Source: JANQSP01 sp965237565
Lineage (GTDB): Bacteria > Bdellovibrionota > Bdellovibrionia > Bdellovibrionales > UBA1609
Length of the DNA: 64,000 nucleotides
Assembly: GCA_965237565.1 (NCBI GenBank)
Contig: OZ250145.1
Location: 1,240,001 to 1,304,000 of the forward strand
Direction of reading: 5' to 3'
Made by a program: the position numbers and the translations under genes. Under the pieces are notes generated by a model. It did no database searches. It saw nothing but the letters and a program-made list of their open reading frames with translations, and was not told the DNA's origin. Shown here piece by piece: positions 1 through 8,434 of the stretch (position 1 is its first letter; each line of letters starts with the position of its first letter).

Positions 1-885
1 AAGTTTTTTTAATTCGTCAATTTTAATTTCAACAATATTTTGAAACTCTGTCTTAATTTTTTCTTTAACCATTTTATGATCCATAAATCGTTCGAACTTA
101 TTTGTAACGAATGAAAAATTACGAAAATCAGCTATAATAAACGATACAGGATTATGATATATAATATTTTTCGTTACGCTTATTGAGTTTATATATCTTT
201 CTATTGCTGCCATCTCATTGAATCGAGCCATAATGAACTCTCGAAAATTATTTCGCATTATCATTTTCAGTTTTTCTCGTTCAATAAATCTTAACAAGTA
301 AACTGAGACTTTTTTCAGCTCATCCAATCTCGCAACAGGAATGAATTCAAAATTATAATACATGACAATTTGGGTGGCTTCTTTTCCAAGATAGCTTTCT
401 ATAAATTTTATGACTTCTGCTATCTTATTAATGTCCCCTTCATTAAATATTTTTAAAGAGGCTGCTAAATATTTCTGAATTCCGTGTTCACCTATGTAGG
501 ATTGGTAGAGTTCTACTCTTTCGATGAAAGATTGGTGATCTGTAAGCTTTATTTTAGGTATATCTCCAATTCGTTGTAAGCTATCCTGCTTCCCTATTTT
601 TTCTATTAAAAAATTTAGAAATGTCTTTGCATCTTGATGAGTCCAATCTTTAGTGCTTTCTTCTAAGCCCCTCTCCCAATCTTTCCCCATCTTTTTAAGC
701 CAATTCTCTCCATGATATTCTTTTGCAAAATCCACAAACACAGATTGGGCAGTTTTTTCTTCCTTAGGTTTGAGAAAAAAAAATTCTTCACAAGAGATGG
801 AAAAACCTTTTGGAGGGATAAATAAACCAAAGAGCAAAAAGACGATAAAAGATATGTTTATCATATGAGCCTTATACGTAGACAT
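1..885 (-). CDS. Secreted helical-repeat protein, 3' end cut by window edge
   Basis: I read an open frame of 295 codons from an ATG at 885 to the window edge without a stop, so the gene is partial. The N-terminus is a signal peptide (hydrophobic stretch about residues 8-24, then PPKGFS), followed by Cys32 in a C-E-E-F-F motif. Residues 50-95 match the N-terminal domain of the protein at 60340-62397 (shared pattern NWLKxMGKxW, then a helix ending in FLNxL). From about residue 150 it enters the same repeat type: IESYLGKEA, RNNFREF, ARLDELKKV. It is therefore a paralogue, probably an exported alpha-solenoid. It lies downstream of the phosphopantetheinyl transferase gene on the same strand. Function unknown; the full repeat number cannot be seen. 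Confidence 0.8.
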   Translation of the reverse strand, partial: MSTYKAHMINISFIVFLLFGLFIPPKGFSISCEEFFFLKPKEEKTAQSVFVDFAKEYHGENWLKKMGKDWERGLEESTKDWTHQDAKTFLNFLIEKIGKQDSLQRIGDIPKIKLTDHQSFIERVELYQSYIGEHGIQKYLAASLKIFNEGDINKIAEVIKFIESYLGKEATQIVMYYNFEFIPVARLDELKKVSVYLLRFIEREKLKMIMRNNFREFIMARFNEMAAIERYINSISVTKNIIYHNPVSFIIADFRNFSFVTNKFERFMDHKMVKEKIKTEFQNIVEIKIDELKKL

Positions 886-940
886 AATGTGACTTTTATA
901 CATAGAATTAAAACTTCATAAATTAATTTCACCTATCAAT

Positions 941-971
941 GTAAATTTTATACAATGGTGTAAAATTTATA
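941..971. promoter_or_regulatory. AT-rich imperfect palindrome upstream of the repeat-protein gene
   Basis: TAAATTTTATACA and TGTAAAATTTA form inverted arms around a short ATGG spacer, 56-86 bases upstream of the start at 885. Similar TTTTACA/TGTAAAA or AATTTT palindromes precede the paralogues at 60064 and 62397. It could be an operator, or in AT-rich DNA it could be chance. Confidence 0.35.
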
Positions 972-1022
972 TGCTGATTATAAATATTATGGTGCTAAAA
1001 TGATGATTCTAAAATTATAATA

Positions 1023-1757
1023 TTAGGAAAAACTTTTTGCAATGCCTATGACTATATCTTTATAAAAAATCACAGAACCATTTCCTTTTAAATTTTTTTG
1101 AAGTACTTTGAACTCGTAATCATATGCTTCTGAATGATACAGATTCGAAGTGTGATCAAAAACCTTTTGACCATGATCGTACATCCTTGAACCATGCTTG
1201 TACTCTTTTGGAACATGATCGTAGCCCTTCGAACTATGATCATATCCATTTGAACTAATGATTTTCCAAGAAAAAATAATAATTTGCTTCATATAGGCTT
1301 GAATGACAAATTTGTTTAAACTTTTAAAGACAGCTTCTTTTGCTGACCACAAAGTCGCCGGATTGGGAGCTTGGCTAAGCTCCTCTTCTTGTGAAATGTA
1401 GGCAACTGTCTTAGCTTTGATTCGATTTTTTTGTTCTAGATCAAAACTGATGGAAGGCTGGGCTGATTCAGAAATAATCATTCCCCCTAAGCCAAAACAA
1501 TGAGAAAGTGAAAGAGAACGAGAGGGTAAATGAGGAGGCACACCCGGAGTTAATAAAAGTTTTTTTTGCTCATTTGAAAGATTGGTAACTTTTTTTTGAA
1601 TCTGGGAAAGCATATTTTTACGCAGTTTTTTTCTCTGCTCCAAGTAAAACTTTTTGTGACCAAAATCCATAAGGTAACAAGTGAAAGCACAAGATAGTCG
1701 CCGGCTATGATTTTCGAGCAAGGATTCAATGGTTCTTAATTCTGAATTTGAAAACAT
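1023..1757 (-). CDS. 4'-phosphopantetheinyl transferase superfamily protein
   Basis: A 244-residue protein of the Sfp/EntD type, which transfers phosphopantetheine from CoA to carrier proteins. The diagnostic pieces are SLSHC and a GLGG stretch (residues 82-92), the acidic metal site SFDLE (Asp106) and the W-S-A-K-E-A-x-x-K motif (Trp137, Lys140, Glu141, Lys145). The usual Gly before the first Asp is replaced (SISFD). Residues 171-214 are an unusual run of seven-residue units built on Tyr-Asp-His (GYDHSSK, GYDHVPK, MYDHGQK), inserted before the last conserved strand. Activity is likely but unproven. The gene ends the group with the ABC exporter upstream (1776-3454); no carrier-protein or synthase gene is in the window. 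Confidence 0.8.
   Translation of the reverse strand: MFSNSELRTIESLLENHSRRLSCAFTCYLMDFGHKKFYLEQRKKLRKNMLSQIQKKVTNLSNEQKKLLLTPGVPPHLPSRSLSLSHCFGLGGMIISESAQPSISFDLEQKNRIKAKTVAYISQEEELSQAPNPATLWSAKEAVFKSLNKFVIQAYMKQIIIFSWKIISSNGYDHSSKGYDHVPKEYKHGSRMYDHGQKVFDHTSNLYHSEAYDYEFKVLQKNLKGNGSVIFYKDIVIGIAKSFS
1116..1247 (-). repeat. 21-bp tandem repeats coding for YDH heptapeptides
   Basis: About six degenerate 21-bp units inside the phosphopantetheinyl transferase gene encode Tyr-Asp-His-x-x-Lys-x heptapeptides. Copies differ at several positions but keep the frame, so the array is coding and not a CRISPR. Confidence 0.75.
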
Positions 1758-1775
1758 AAGAAATAAAATACAAGA

Positions 1776-2567
1776 TTACCAACGATGGTAACTTCCCTTA
1801 TGTAAAGACCAAACAGCTACAACATGAAAAATGAATAAACCAAGGAGTGAAACAAAAAAAGCGGTAGCTAAAGACACATCAGAAACATCCAAAAATCCAT
1901 AACGAGCCCCATTGATAAAATAAAATAAAGGATTCAAATGTGAAACAGCTTTCCAAAAAGGACTGAGACCGTCTAGAGGAAAAAACACTCCTCCCAAAAC
2001 AATTAAAGGAAAAATAACAAATCCCCCTATGGCGCTAATGTGATCAAAGCTTTTACCGAAAAAACCCACAGCGATACCTAATTTTGTGAAAGCTAAGCCT
2101 CCAATCGAACAAAATAAAATAAAATAAAAAGGATGCTTCGGAATCAACCAAGCTCCCTCATAGAACCAATGAAACAACTCACCTACAAGGAGAATGACAG
2201 CCCCTACAATCAAACCACGAATCAAACCTCCTAAAGACATAGCCCATATAATTTGTTGCACTCTCAGAGGAGACACTTTGAGATCCCCTATGTCTCCACC
2301 AAATTTCATACCCAAAAGAGAGCTGGAACCATTCTGGTAACTGTTATTCATACAACCCATCACAATTAGGCCTGGAATTAAAAATTCCAAGTAAGACACT
2401 CCCTTTAAAACGATAATGCTTTTTCCCAAACTGATGCCAAAAATCAACAGATAAATAAGAGCATTGATAACTGGAATCAACACAGTCTGGGCCATCACTT
2501 TGTAAAACCGCTTCACCTCGCGATACAAAAGAATCAAAAAAGGCGTCCATATCAAATCTTGCTTCAA
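1776..2567 (-). CDS. ABC-2 type transport permease (YadH-like)
   Basis: A 263-residue inner-membrane protein with six hydrophobic segments. It has the ABC-2 pattern: a polar N-terminus, a GxxxGDIGDL-like loop after the second segment (MKFGGDIGDLKVSPL), and a conserved re-entrant helix before the last pair (VLGGVFFPLDGLSPFW, then HLNPLFYFINGARYG). This resembles E. coli YadH and the drug or polysaccharide exporter permeases. Its start overlaps the stop of the ATPase gene by four bases (ATGA), so the two are translationally coupled and form one exporter. The substrate is not predictable. Confidence 0.88.
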   Translation of the reverse strand: MKQDLIWTPFLILLYREVKRFYKVMAQTVLIPVINALIYLLIFGISLGKSIIVLKGVSYLEFLIPGLIVMGCMNNSYQNGSSSLLGMKFGGDIGDLKVSPLRVQQIIWAMSLGGLIRGLIVGAVILLVGELFHWFYEGAWLIPKHPFYFILFCSIGGLAFTKLGIAVGFFGKSFDHISAIGGFVIFPLIVLGGVFFPLDGLSPFWKAVSHLNPLFYFINGARYGFLDVSDVSLATAFFVSLLGLFIFHVVAVWSLHKGSYHRW

Positions 2568-3454
2568 TGCACGTTCTCCTTTTTCAAGGTACGCTTAAAA
2601 GCATCTTCAAGACTGCCTTCTTGTATTTTCAGATCTAAAATGTTGTCATTGGGAAAATTTAGCTCAGACAGAAAAGAACCCACTTCCTTTGAATAGGGAA
2701 TGTGAAACTCCAATTTTTTACCCTCTTGGCGAAATAAATCCGGATGAGAACAATCAGTATTTTCCCTTAAGATGAAAATCAAACGACGAAAAGTTAATTG
2801 ATGTATCAAATCCTTTGTATCACCTTGTTTTTCCATCTTCCCTTTGTGAATGATGATCACACGATCACAAAGTTGCTCAGCTTCCTCTAAATAATGGGTC
2901 GTGAATAAAATAGCCACTCCCGATTTTTTTAGTTCTCTTACTTGATCCCAAATTGAATACCGCAACTCCACATCCACTCCCGCTGTTGGCTCATCCAACA
3001 AAAGCACTTGAGGTTGATGCACTAAGGCTTTGGCTATCATCAATCTTCTTCTCATTCCACCGCTGAGTTGGCGAACCTTTTTATAACGATGTTCCCAAAG
3101 CCCTAATTGTTTCATCAGTTTTTGATTTTGATCCTGATTGTATAACAAACCATAATAGCCTGATTGAAATTGTAAAATCTCCTCTACAGAAAAATACCCA
3201 TGAGTGATAATCTCCTGAGGGACAAAACCTATAATGGCTTTCTCCTTTCTGCCAATTTTTTTGTCATCAACGGTGACTCGTCCAGATGTGATGTTTTCCA
3301 AAGTGACGATTGTAGAAATAATAGAAGTTTTTCCAGCCCCATTGAGACCCAACAAACCAACAATCTCTCCCGGATTCACTTGAAAAGAAACATCATCCAC
3401 AGCTCGAAGGGAACCATAATCTTTTACTAGATTGTTTACTTTTAAAACGGCCAT
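2564..3454 (-). CDS. ABC transporter ATP-binding protein (YadG-like)
   Basis: A 296-residue ATPase partner of the permease at 1776-2567. It has Walker A (GLNGAGKTS near residue 36), a Q-loop (VPQE), the signature LSGGMRRRL, Walker B with a D-loop (VLLLDEPTAGVD) and the switch His (FTTHYLEEAE). The C-terminal ~80 residues form the extra domain typical of the CcmA/YadG/DrrA subfamily of ABC-2 exporters. The gene is the first of the pair; its upstream region (3455-3637) is shared with the divergent trhO. The exported compound is unknown. Confidence 0.93.
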   Translation of the reverse strand: MAVLKVNNLVKDYGSLRAVDDVSFQVNPGEIVGLLGLNGAGKTSIISTIVTLENITSGRVTVDDKKIGRKEKAIIGFVPQEIITHGYFSVEEILQFQSGYYGLLYNQDQNQKLMKQLGLWEHRYKKVRQLSGGMRRRLMIAKALVHQPQVLLLDEPTAGVDVELRYSIWDQVRELKKSGVAILFTTHYLEEAEQLCDRVIIIHKGKMEKQGDTKDLIHQLTFRRLIFILRENTDCSHPDLFRQEGKKLEFHIPYSKEVGSFLSELNFPNDNILDLKIQEGSLEDAFKRTLKKENVH

Positions 3455-3637
3455 AATTTCTTTTTACTCCCTTAGTAAAAAATACAAAGAAACTCATCTT
3501 GCCCAATCCAATAAAACTTTTCAAGTGAAAACAATTTTGAAATTTTTTTAACTAAAGATTTTGGTTAAAGTTGAAGATTTGACGAAACTGAGAATTTTTT
3601 ATAAAATATGTAAAATTTTTTTAAAGGACTCTAAAAG

Positions 3638-4588
3638 ATGATAAATACAGATGCAAAGAGATGGCGTTTCGAAATCATAAACTTTTACAAATTCAAAGCC
3701 TTCCCCCTCCCCATCTTAGAAGAATTTAAAAAAGAACTCTTGAAAAAGGGACAAGAAAAAAACATTCGGGGCCTTATTCTTTTGAGCAAAGAAGGAATCA
3801 ATGCCAGTGTGTCGGGCGAAGCAACATACATAAAGGAATATCTTCAAGAAATAGAACAACTAACTGATATTCATAATATTTTCTATAAAAAAACTCTGTC
3901 CAATACGAGAGGATTCAAGCAACTAAGGGTGAAAATCAAAAAAGAAATCCTTACAAGCAAAAAGCCGGAACCCATACCTGATTTTTCTGATCAAAGTCTC
4001 AAACCAAAAGAATGGGAAAAGATGCTTAGTGAAAACCCCATTACCCTCTTGGACATACGAAATGATTATGAGATAGATGTGGGCCAATTCAAGGGAGCCA
4101 AAGATTTACAACTCAAAGAATTCAGCCAATTTCCAGATAAGCTCAAACGATCAGATTGTCCAAAAAAACAAAAAACTTTAATTTATTGCACAGGTGGAAT
4201 CCGTTGCGAAAAAGCTCTGTTGGAGATGAAAAAACAGGGATTCGAAGAAGTTTATCAATTAAAGGGAGGGATTTTAAATTATCTTAAAGAGTTTTCTCAT
4301 AAAAGCTACGAGGGGGAATGTTTTGTTTTTGATCGAAGAGTGGCCGTGAACCAAAATAATGAAGCCTCTAAAAGATACACTCTTTGTCCACAATGCGGAC
4401 AAGCGGGGGATCAAAAAATCAATTGTGCCTACTGTAATCAGGAAACAAAGATATGTAAAAAATGCTTAGCAAAAGATACCAAACATCTAATGACCTGCAC
4501 AAAAAATTGTGCTTATCACCATAAAATGGGACACCGCTATAAAAGATCGCATAAAAAAAAAGACGCTATGCTTGAAAATGAAAAATGA
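3638..4588 (+). CDS. trhO: tRNA uridine(34) hydroxylase, rhodanese-like
   Basis: A 316-residue member of the YceA/TrhO family, which hydroxylates U34 of certain tRNAs on the way to (methoxy)carboxymethoxy-uridine. The N-terminal domain carries KEGINASVSG (residues 51-60). The central rhodanese domain has the DIRNDYE entry and the catalytic loop CTGGIRCEK with Cys184 and Cys190. The C-terminus is Cys-rich (CPQCG, CAYCNQ, CKKC, then two more Cys), as in the longer members of the family. A purine-rich AAAGGA lies upstream of the ATG. It is divergent from the ABC exporter, and the next gene follows closely on the same strand. Confidence 0.93.
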   Translation: MINTDAKRWRFEIINFYKFKAFPLPILEEFKKELLKKGQEKNIRGLILLSKEGINASVSGEATYIKEYLQEIEQLTDIHNIFYKKTLSNTRGFKQLRVKIKKEILTSKKPEPIPDFSDQSLKPKEWEKMLSENPITLLDIRNDYEIDVGQFKGAKDLQLKEFSQFPDKLKRSDCPKKQKTLIYCTGGIRCEKALLEMKKQGFEEVYQLKGGILNYLKEFSHKSYEGECFVFDRRVAVNQNNEASKRYTLCPQCGQAGDQKINCAYCNQETKICKKCLAKDTKHLMTCTKNCAYHHKMGHRYKRSHKKKDAMLENEK

Positions 4589-4624
4589 TTGCCAGAATGT
4601 AAAAAACTTCTACACTTTTACGAT

Positions 4625-5398
4625 ATGAAGCTGTTTCATTTGTTTTTTGTTTTGCTCTATCTCCCTCTTTTTTCCACGGCTACTATCCCAAAACAAAATC
4701 GCCCTTTTCAAGAATTTATCTCCTCAAAAGAAAAAGAAAATATTGTTGTGATTCTCAAACTTCCCTTAGAGAATCGCAAACAAGCTTTGAAAACCTATGA
4801 CGGGAGAACTTTTACAATTTTAAAAACCTTGGCTACAAACAAGAAGGAAAATATAGGTTTTCGCTGGAAATCCTTAACTAGCTTGGCACGAATCTATCCC
4901 AAGAAATCTTACCCAATCATTCAGTCAGCACTGAAAAGTTCGAATTGCCTTATAAGAAATGCGGGTCTTGTTTCCATGGAAATTATCAACCCAGAAAAAA
5001 GCCTCGAATGGGCCGGCTATTTTCTGGATGATTCCTCTTTGATTGTAAGAACAGCAGCGGTTGATCTGATTAAAAAATTGAGGGCGGAAAAATATAAAAT
5101 TCAGTTGATGGAAAAATTAAATGCACCCGATAGTTTTTACAAAAATAAGAGCTTGTGGATTCGACACCACATCGTATCTGCCTTGGTTGATTTTTCAGAA
5201 CCCGGAGAAGAAAAATTCTTTGTTTTTCTTCTCCATGATGAGGATCCAAGGATCCACTCTCCAGCTATTGCCGCACTTGAGAAACTGACAGGGGAAACTT
5301 TTGACCTGCCAGAAAAAACGAAAAACATAACCAAAACAAAAAAACAAATGTGGATTTCTTGGTGGTCGGAAAATCGCCTTGATTCCTCTTCGCTATAA
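4625..5398 (+). CDS. Exported HEAT-repeat-like protein
   Basis: I start this 257-residue protein at the ATG at 4625, because it begins directly with a signal peptide (MKLFHLFFVLLYLPLF, then STA). An in-frame TTG at 4589 would add a polar extension before it. The body is helical, with HEAT-like pairs: RWKSLTSLARIYPKKSYPII, CLIRNAGLVSMEIINPEKSL, LIVRTAAVDLIKKL, and IHSPAIAALEKLTGETF. These are patterns of PBS-lyase/HEAT repeats used in protein binding. It closely follows trhO and converges on the lipoprotein gene, overlapping its end by six bases. Specific role unknown. Confidence 0.7.
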   Translation: MKLFHLFFVLLYLPLFSTATIPKQNRPFQEFISSKEKENIVVILKLPLENRKQALKTYDGRTFTILKTLATNKKENIGFRWKSLTSLARIYPKKSYPIIQSALKSSNCLIRNAGLVSMEIINPEKSLEWAGYFLDDSSLIVRTAAVDLIKKLRAEKYKIQLMEKLNAPDSFYKNKSLWIRHHIVSALVDFSEPGEEKFFVFLLHDEDPRIHSPAIAALEKLTGETFDLPEKTKNITKTKKQMWISWWSENRLDSSSL

Positions 5399-5872
5399 CA
5401 TGTCTTTTTGTTCAAACTCTTTGGTAGCTTGATCCATTTGGATTTCACGAAACACACGATAGAGTATGGATTTTTCTTCCAATCCATCTGAAGGGACGCT
5501 TTCCAAACCGCCTATAAAGCCTTTTCGTGTGAAAGCTTTTTTCAGAACCTGAACTTGAACCGTTTTTTCAGAACCCGTATTCCCCCTAAGCAAATAAATG
5601 TAAATTCTGTATTGAAAACCCGGCCATTTTCTTCCTGCATTAAATGGAAGCTTCCATATTTTATCCCCTTTAATTAGCCCTGTTTTCATATATCCTTCCT
5701 TTTTGTTCTCTTCTTCTACGGGATAGTTTTCTAGAGCAAACACAAGGGCTGTCCAGATCTCATCATAATCTGCTACAAAAATTTTTGAGATGGGATACGT
5801 GACATCTTGAGGTAACTCAAAAATAGTGGTGCAAGCGGGAAAAAATAGAAACAAAAACAGCAAATTCTTCAT
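5393..5872 (-). CDS. Putative lipoprotein, unknown function
   Basis: A 159-residue protein with a short hydrophobic N-terminus ending in FFPACTT. It looks like a lipoprotein signal, although Pro before Ala-Cys makes the lipobox imperfect. The mature part has aromatic-rich strands (KIFVADYDEIWTALVFALEN, then KIWKLPFNAGRKWPGFQYRI). I do not recognise a named family. The pattern of a start strand, a helix with DEIWTAL and several beta strands resembles small periplasmic lipoproteins that begin 'ydeVWdA'. It is convergent with the HEAT-like gene. Confidence 0.65.
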   Translation of the reverse strand: MKNLLFLFLFFPACTTIFELPQDVTYPISKIFVADYDEIWTALVFALENYPVEEENKKEGYMKTGLIKGDKIWKLPFNAGRKWPGFQYRIYIYLLRGNTGSEKTVQVQVLKKAFTRKGFIGGLESVPSDGLEEKSILYRVFREIQMDQATKEFEQKDML

Positions 5873-6032
5873 AAAAATTTCCCTTTACCCAAGAATCACA
5901 AACCTCAAGCAAGCCGTCCATTGCAAGCCATCCATCGCTCTCAATCCATAGATTAACCCTAATTTACCGATAGGTAAAAATAAAAATTTCACATCTAAAA
6001 ATCTTTATTTCCAACAATAGATCGAGGCTTAA

Positions 6033-6061
6033 TTGACAGAGCAAAATAAAACCAAGACAAT
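6033..6061 (+). promoter_or_regulatory. Likely promoter of tRNA-Met
   Basis: TTGACA at 6033-6038 and GACAAT at 6056-6061 are separated by 17 bases and end 13 bases before the tRNA. The -35 matches the sigma-70 consensus exactly; the -10 is weak. Confidence 0.6.
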
Positions 6062-6074
6062 AACCGACGGATAA

Positions 6075-6151
6075 GGCGGGGTAGCTCAGTTGGTTAGAGC
6101 AACGGAATCATAATCCGTGGGCCGGGGGTTCAAGTCCCTCCCCCGCTACCA
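6075..6151 (+). tRNA. tRNA-Met (CAT)
   Basis: A 77-base cloverleaf. The acceptor strand GGCGGGG pairs with CCCCGCT. The D arm is GCTC/GAGC, and the anticodon stem ACGGA/TCCGT encloses a loop with CAT. The T arm GGGGG/CCCTC encloses TTCAAGT, and CCA is encoded. It lacks the three G-C pairs in the anticodon stem and the 1-72 mismatch type of initiator tRNA, so I read it as elongator Met; an Ile2 tRNA with lysidine-modified CAT cannot be fully excluded. Confidence 0.93.
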
Positions 6152-6232
6152 AAATATATTCATGCATTAATAAACGAAATGGCTTCCAGAGATCCCTCAT
6201 CCACCGATTGTTATGAATGGAAAGATCAAGCC

Positions 6233-6961
6233 TTAGGGGGCCAAAGCAATGGTGGTAGCTGTTTCACCGATTGCACTCAAAAATTGTGCTTCCATCATGC
6301 CGGGTCTCACGCGATTGTCATACAAAAGACGAATCACTGCTCTATCAATGCTAGAATATTCGGTGGGTTTGTATTGAGGATCTTGCTGAAAAACACTGCT
6401 TGGGCAAGTGTAAGAATCTTTCATCAAACCAAAAGACTGAGTCAATTCCTCTCTAATTAAATGGTTTCTATGCTGAAAATTAGTAATTGTACTCTTTATA
6501 CAAATATCAGCACCGAGGATGATCGAGAAATCTGCACCACCCAAGTTGCTAATAGAAAAATAACCATCCTGCGGGTTGTATACAGGAAAGTTGGGTATGT
6601 ATCTTTTGCATACATCAGGAGTAACAAAATAAATATTTATGTTGGGATTTTGTTCCACAATATCCACACTAAGCTTCGTTAAGCTAGAAAGCTCGGAGAC
6701 AACACGCCTCACTTCCGCCAAATCTTGTGCCGTATAAGAACCATGTAACTTAACACGGACGCCGGATCTCCATTTCCTTATTATTTTCCTATTATTTTCT
6801 TCAAATTCACTGCCAAAGCCAATCTCTCTAAAATAAGAAACAGCGTATTCTTCCTTACAATTTTCCGGAACATTTTGCGAAAGATCATACACTGGAGGGG
6901 CACAACAAATAAGCAAACCAGTCAGAACGAAAGAGAAAAGGACCCGAATAGAGATGATCAT
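6233..6961 (-). CDS. DUF2927-family lipoprotein
   Basis: A 242-residue protein with a lipoprotein signal (hydrophobic core, then LLICCAPP). The C-terminal half carries the DUF2927 hallmark: HLIREELTQSFGLMKDS near residue 170, then the SSIDRAVIRLLYDNRVRPGM segment. DUF2927 proteins are putative metallopeptidase-like exported proteins, and the EELTQ helix takes the place of the usual HExxH. Catalytic activity is not established. The gene runs opposite to tRNA-Met and stands alone between it and enolase. Confidence 0.75.
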   Translation of the reverse strand: MIISIRVLFSFVLTGLLICCAPPVYDLSQNVPENCKEEYAVSYFREIGFGSEFEENNRKIIRKWRSGVRVKLHGSYTAQDLAEVRRVVSELSSLTKLSVDIVEQNPNINIYFVTPDVCKRYIPNFPVYNPQDGYFSISNLGGADFSIILGADICIKSTITNFQHRNHLIREELTQSFGLMKDSYTCPSSVFQQDPQYKPTEYSSIDRAVIRLLYDNRVRPGMMEAQFLSAIGETATTIALAP

Positions 6962-7102
6962 TTTTTACGCCTATCATGTGCTTATTAAAAACTCAAGCTT
7001 ACATGGCAATTGCCCCAGTCTTGACACAGGCGAAATGGATTGTGTAATGGACACAAAAACAATTACAAAAGTCGGCAAAGCTTGGTTTTTACCAAACAAC
7101 AA

Positions 7103-8386
7103 TCACAAGAGCGGAAAGGCCTTTTTTCCAGCAAAAAGAGCTCGTTTTCCAAGTAGCTCCTCAATCCTCAAAAAGCGGTTGTACTTGCTCACCCTTTCCC
7201 CTCTGCAAACAGAACCTGTTTTGATCTGCTCGGCTGACCAAGCAATGGATAAATCAGCAATGCTACTGTCTTCTGTTTCTCCGCTTCGATGTGAAACACA
7301 ACAAGTGTAGCCCTCCTTGTGAGCCAATTGAATGGCTTCATGAGTTTCTGTCAAAGTTCCCACCTGATTCATTTTGGCCAACAAACAATTTGCCATTTTT
7401 CTTTCCACGCCTTCCATCAATCTATCTTTGCGTGTTACAAATAAATCATCTCCCACCAGCTGTATTTTCTTTCCGAGCTTTTCGGTCAGAGAAATCCAAT
7501 CTCTCCAACCATCTTCAAACAAGCCATCTTCTATGCTGATGAGAGGAAAGCGAGCACTCCATTCCGTATAAATGCTAATCAAATCCTCCCCTCGCAATTT
7601 TTCCTTTTCCCAAAGATACCACTGGCCCTCTTCATCATAAAATTCTGAAGCTGCGACATCCAAAGCGAGAACAATTTCTTCTCCCGGAGAGTAACCTGCT
7701 TCTTTAATGGACTTCAAAAGCAAATCCATGGCTTGCTCGTTAGTAGAAAGCTTGGGCGCAAAACCTCCCTCATATCCCACAGAAGTGGCTAGACCCCGTT
7801 CTTTTAATTGTTCTCTAAGAGAATGAAAAATTTCAGATGCGGCCTGTATCGCTCTTCGAAATGACTCAAAACCAAGAGGCACAATCATAAATTCTTGAAC
7901 ACTTAAGCCATTATCTGCATGAACTCCCCCATTTAAAACATTGATCAGAGGTACAGGTAAAATATAGTCTCCTCCCTCCTCTCCTCCCATCTGTTGAAAA
8001 AGCTCTTTTCCTTCCTTCATTGCTTGTGCCTTGGCAAAAGCCAAGGAAATAGCCAAAATAGTGTTCGCACCCAAGCGTGATTTATTTTTTGTTCCATCCA
8101 ATTCTATCAAAAAAAGATCCAAAGATTTTTGGCTCTCAATCGAATAATTTTTAATCTCTTTGGAAATGTCTTCAATATGAGTCAGACACTTCAAAAGGCC
8201 TTTTCCAAAAAAACGACCCTCCTCTCCGTCTCTCAACTCCAGCGCTTCGTGAGAACCGATGGAAGCTCCTGAAGGAACTGCGGAGCGAGCCGTGATCGAA
8301 TCATCAAGGCTTAGCTCCACCTCCAAGGCTGGCTGACCTCTGCTATCTAAAATTTCTCGACCACGGATATTGGAAACAAAACTCAT
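7103..8386 (-). CDS. eno: Enolase
   Basis: A 427-residue, full-length enolase, which interconverts 2-phosphoglycerate and phosphoenolpyruvate in glycolysis. Visible signatures are GREILDSRGQPALEVE at the N-terminus, the flexible loop SGASIGSHEA (usually SGASTG), NVLNGGVHAD, SIEDGLFEDGW, VGDDLFVTRKDRL, the catalytic Lys region LLAKMNQVGTLTE, and SHRSGETEDSSIADL followed by QIKTGS. All core metal and substrate residues appear to be present. It is the last gene of a minus-strand cluster beginning at 14183, 48 bases after the unknown protein upstream, so it may be co-transcribed with signalling and CpaF genes. Confidence 0.98.
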   Translation of the reverse strand: MSFVSNIRGREILDSRGQPALEVELSLDDSITARSAVPSGASIGSHEALELRDGEEGRFFGKGLLKCLTHIEDISKEIKNYSIESQKSLDLFLIELDGTKNKSRLGANTILAISLAFAKAQAMKEGKELFQQMGGEEGGDYILPVPLINVLNGGVHADNGLSVQEFMIVPLGFESFRRAIQAASEIFHSLREQLKERGLATSVGYEGGFAPKLSTNEQAMDLLLKSIKEAGYSPGEEIVLALDVAASEFYDEEGQWYLWEKEKLRGEDLISIYTEWSARFPLISIEDGLFEDGWRDWISLTEKLGKKIQLVGDDLFVTRKDRLMEGVERKMANCLLAKMNQVGTLTETHEAIQLAHKEGYTCCVSHRSGETEDSSIADLSIAWSAEQIKTGSVCRGERVSKYNRFLRIEELLGKRALFAGKKAFPLL

Positions 8387-8434
8387 AACTGAAAAAACCT
8401 CTCTCGCATTATCTCATAGGTCTTTGCCACTTCC

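Noticed and set aside
6179..6960. Plus-strand frames opposite the DUF2927 lipoprotein gene
   Set aside because: They have no domain or ribosome-binding site and are shadows of the minus-strand gene, which has a clear signal and DUF2927 hallmark.
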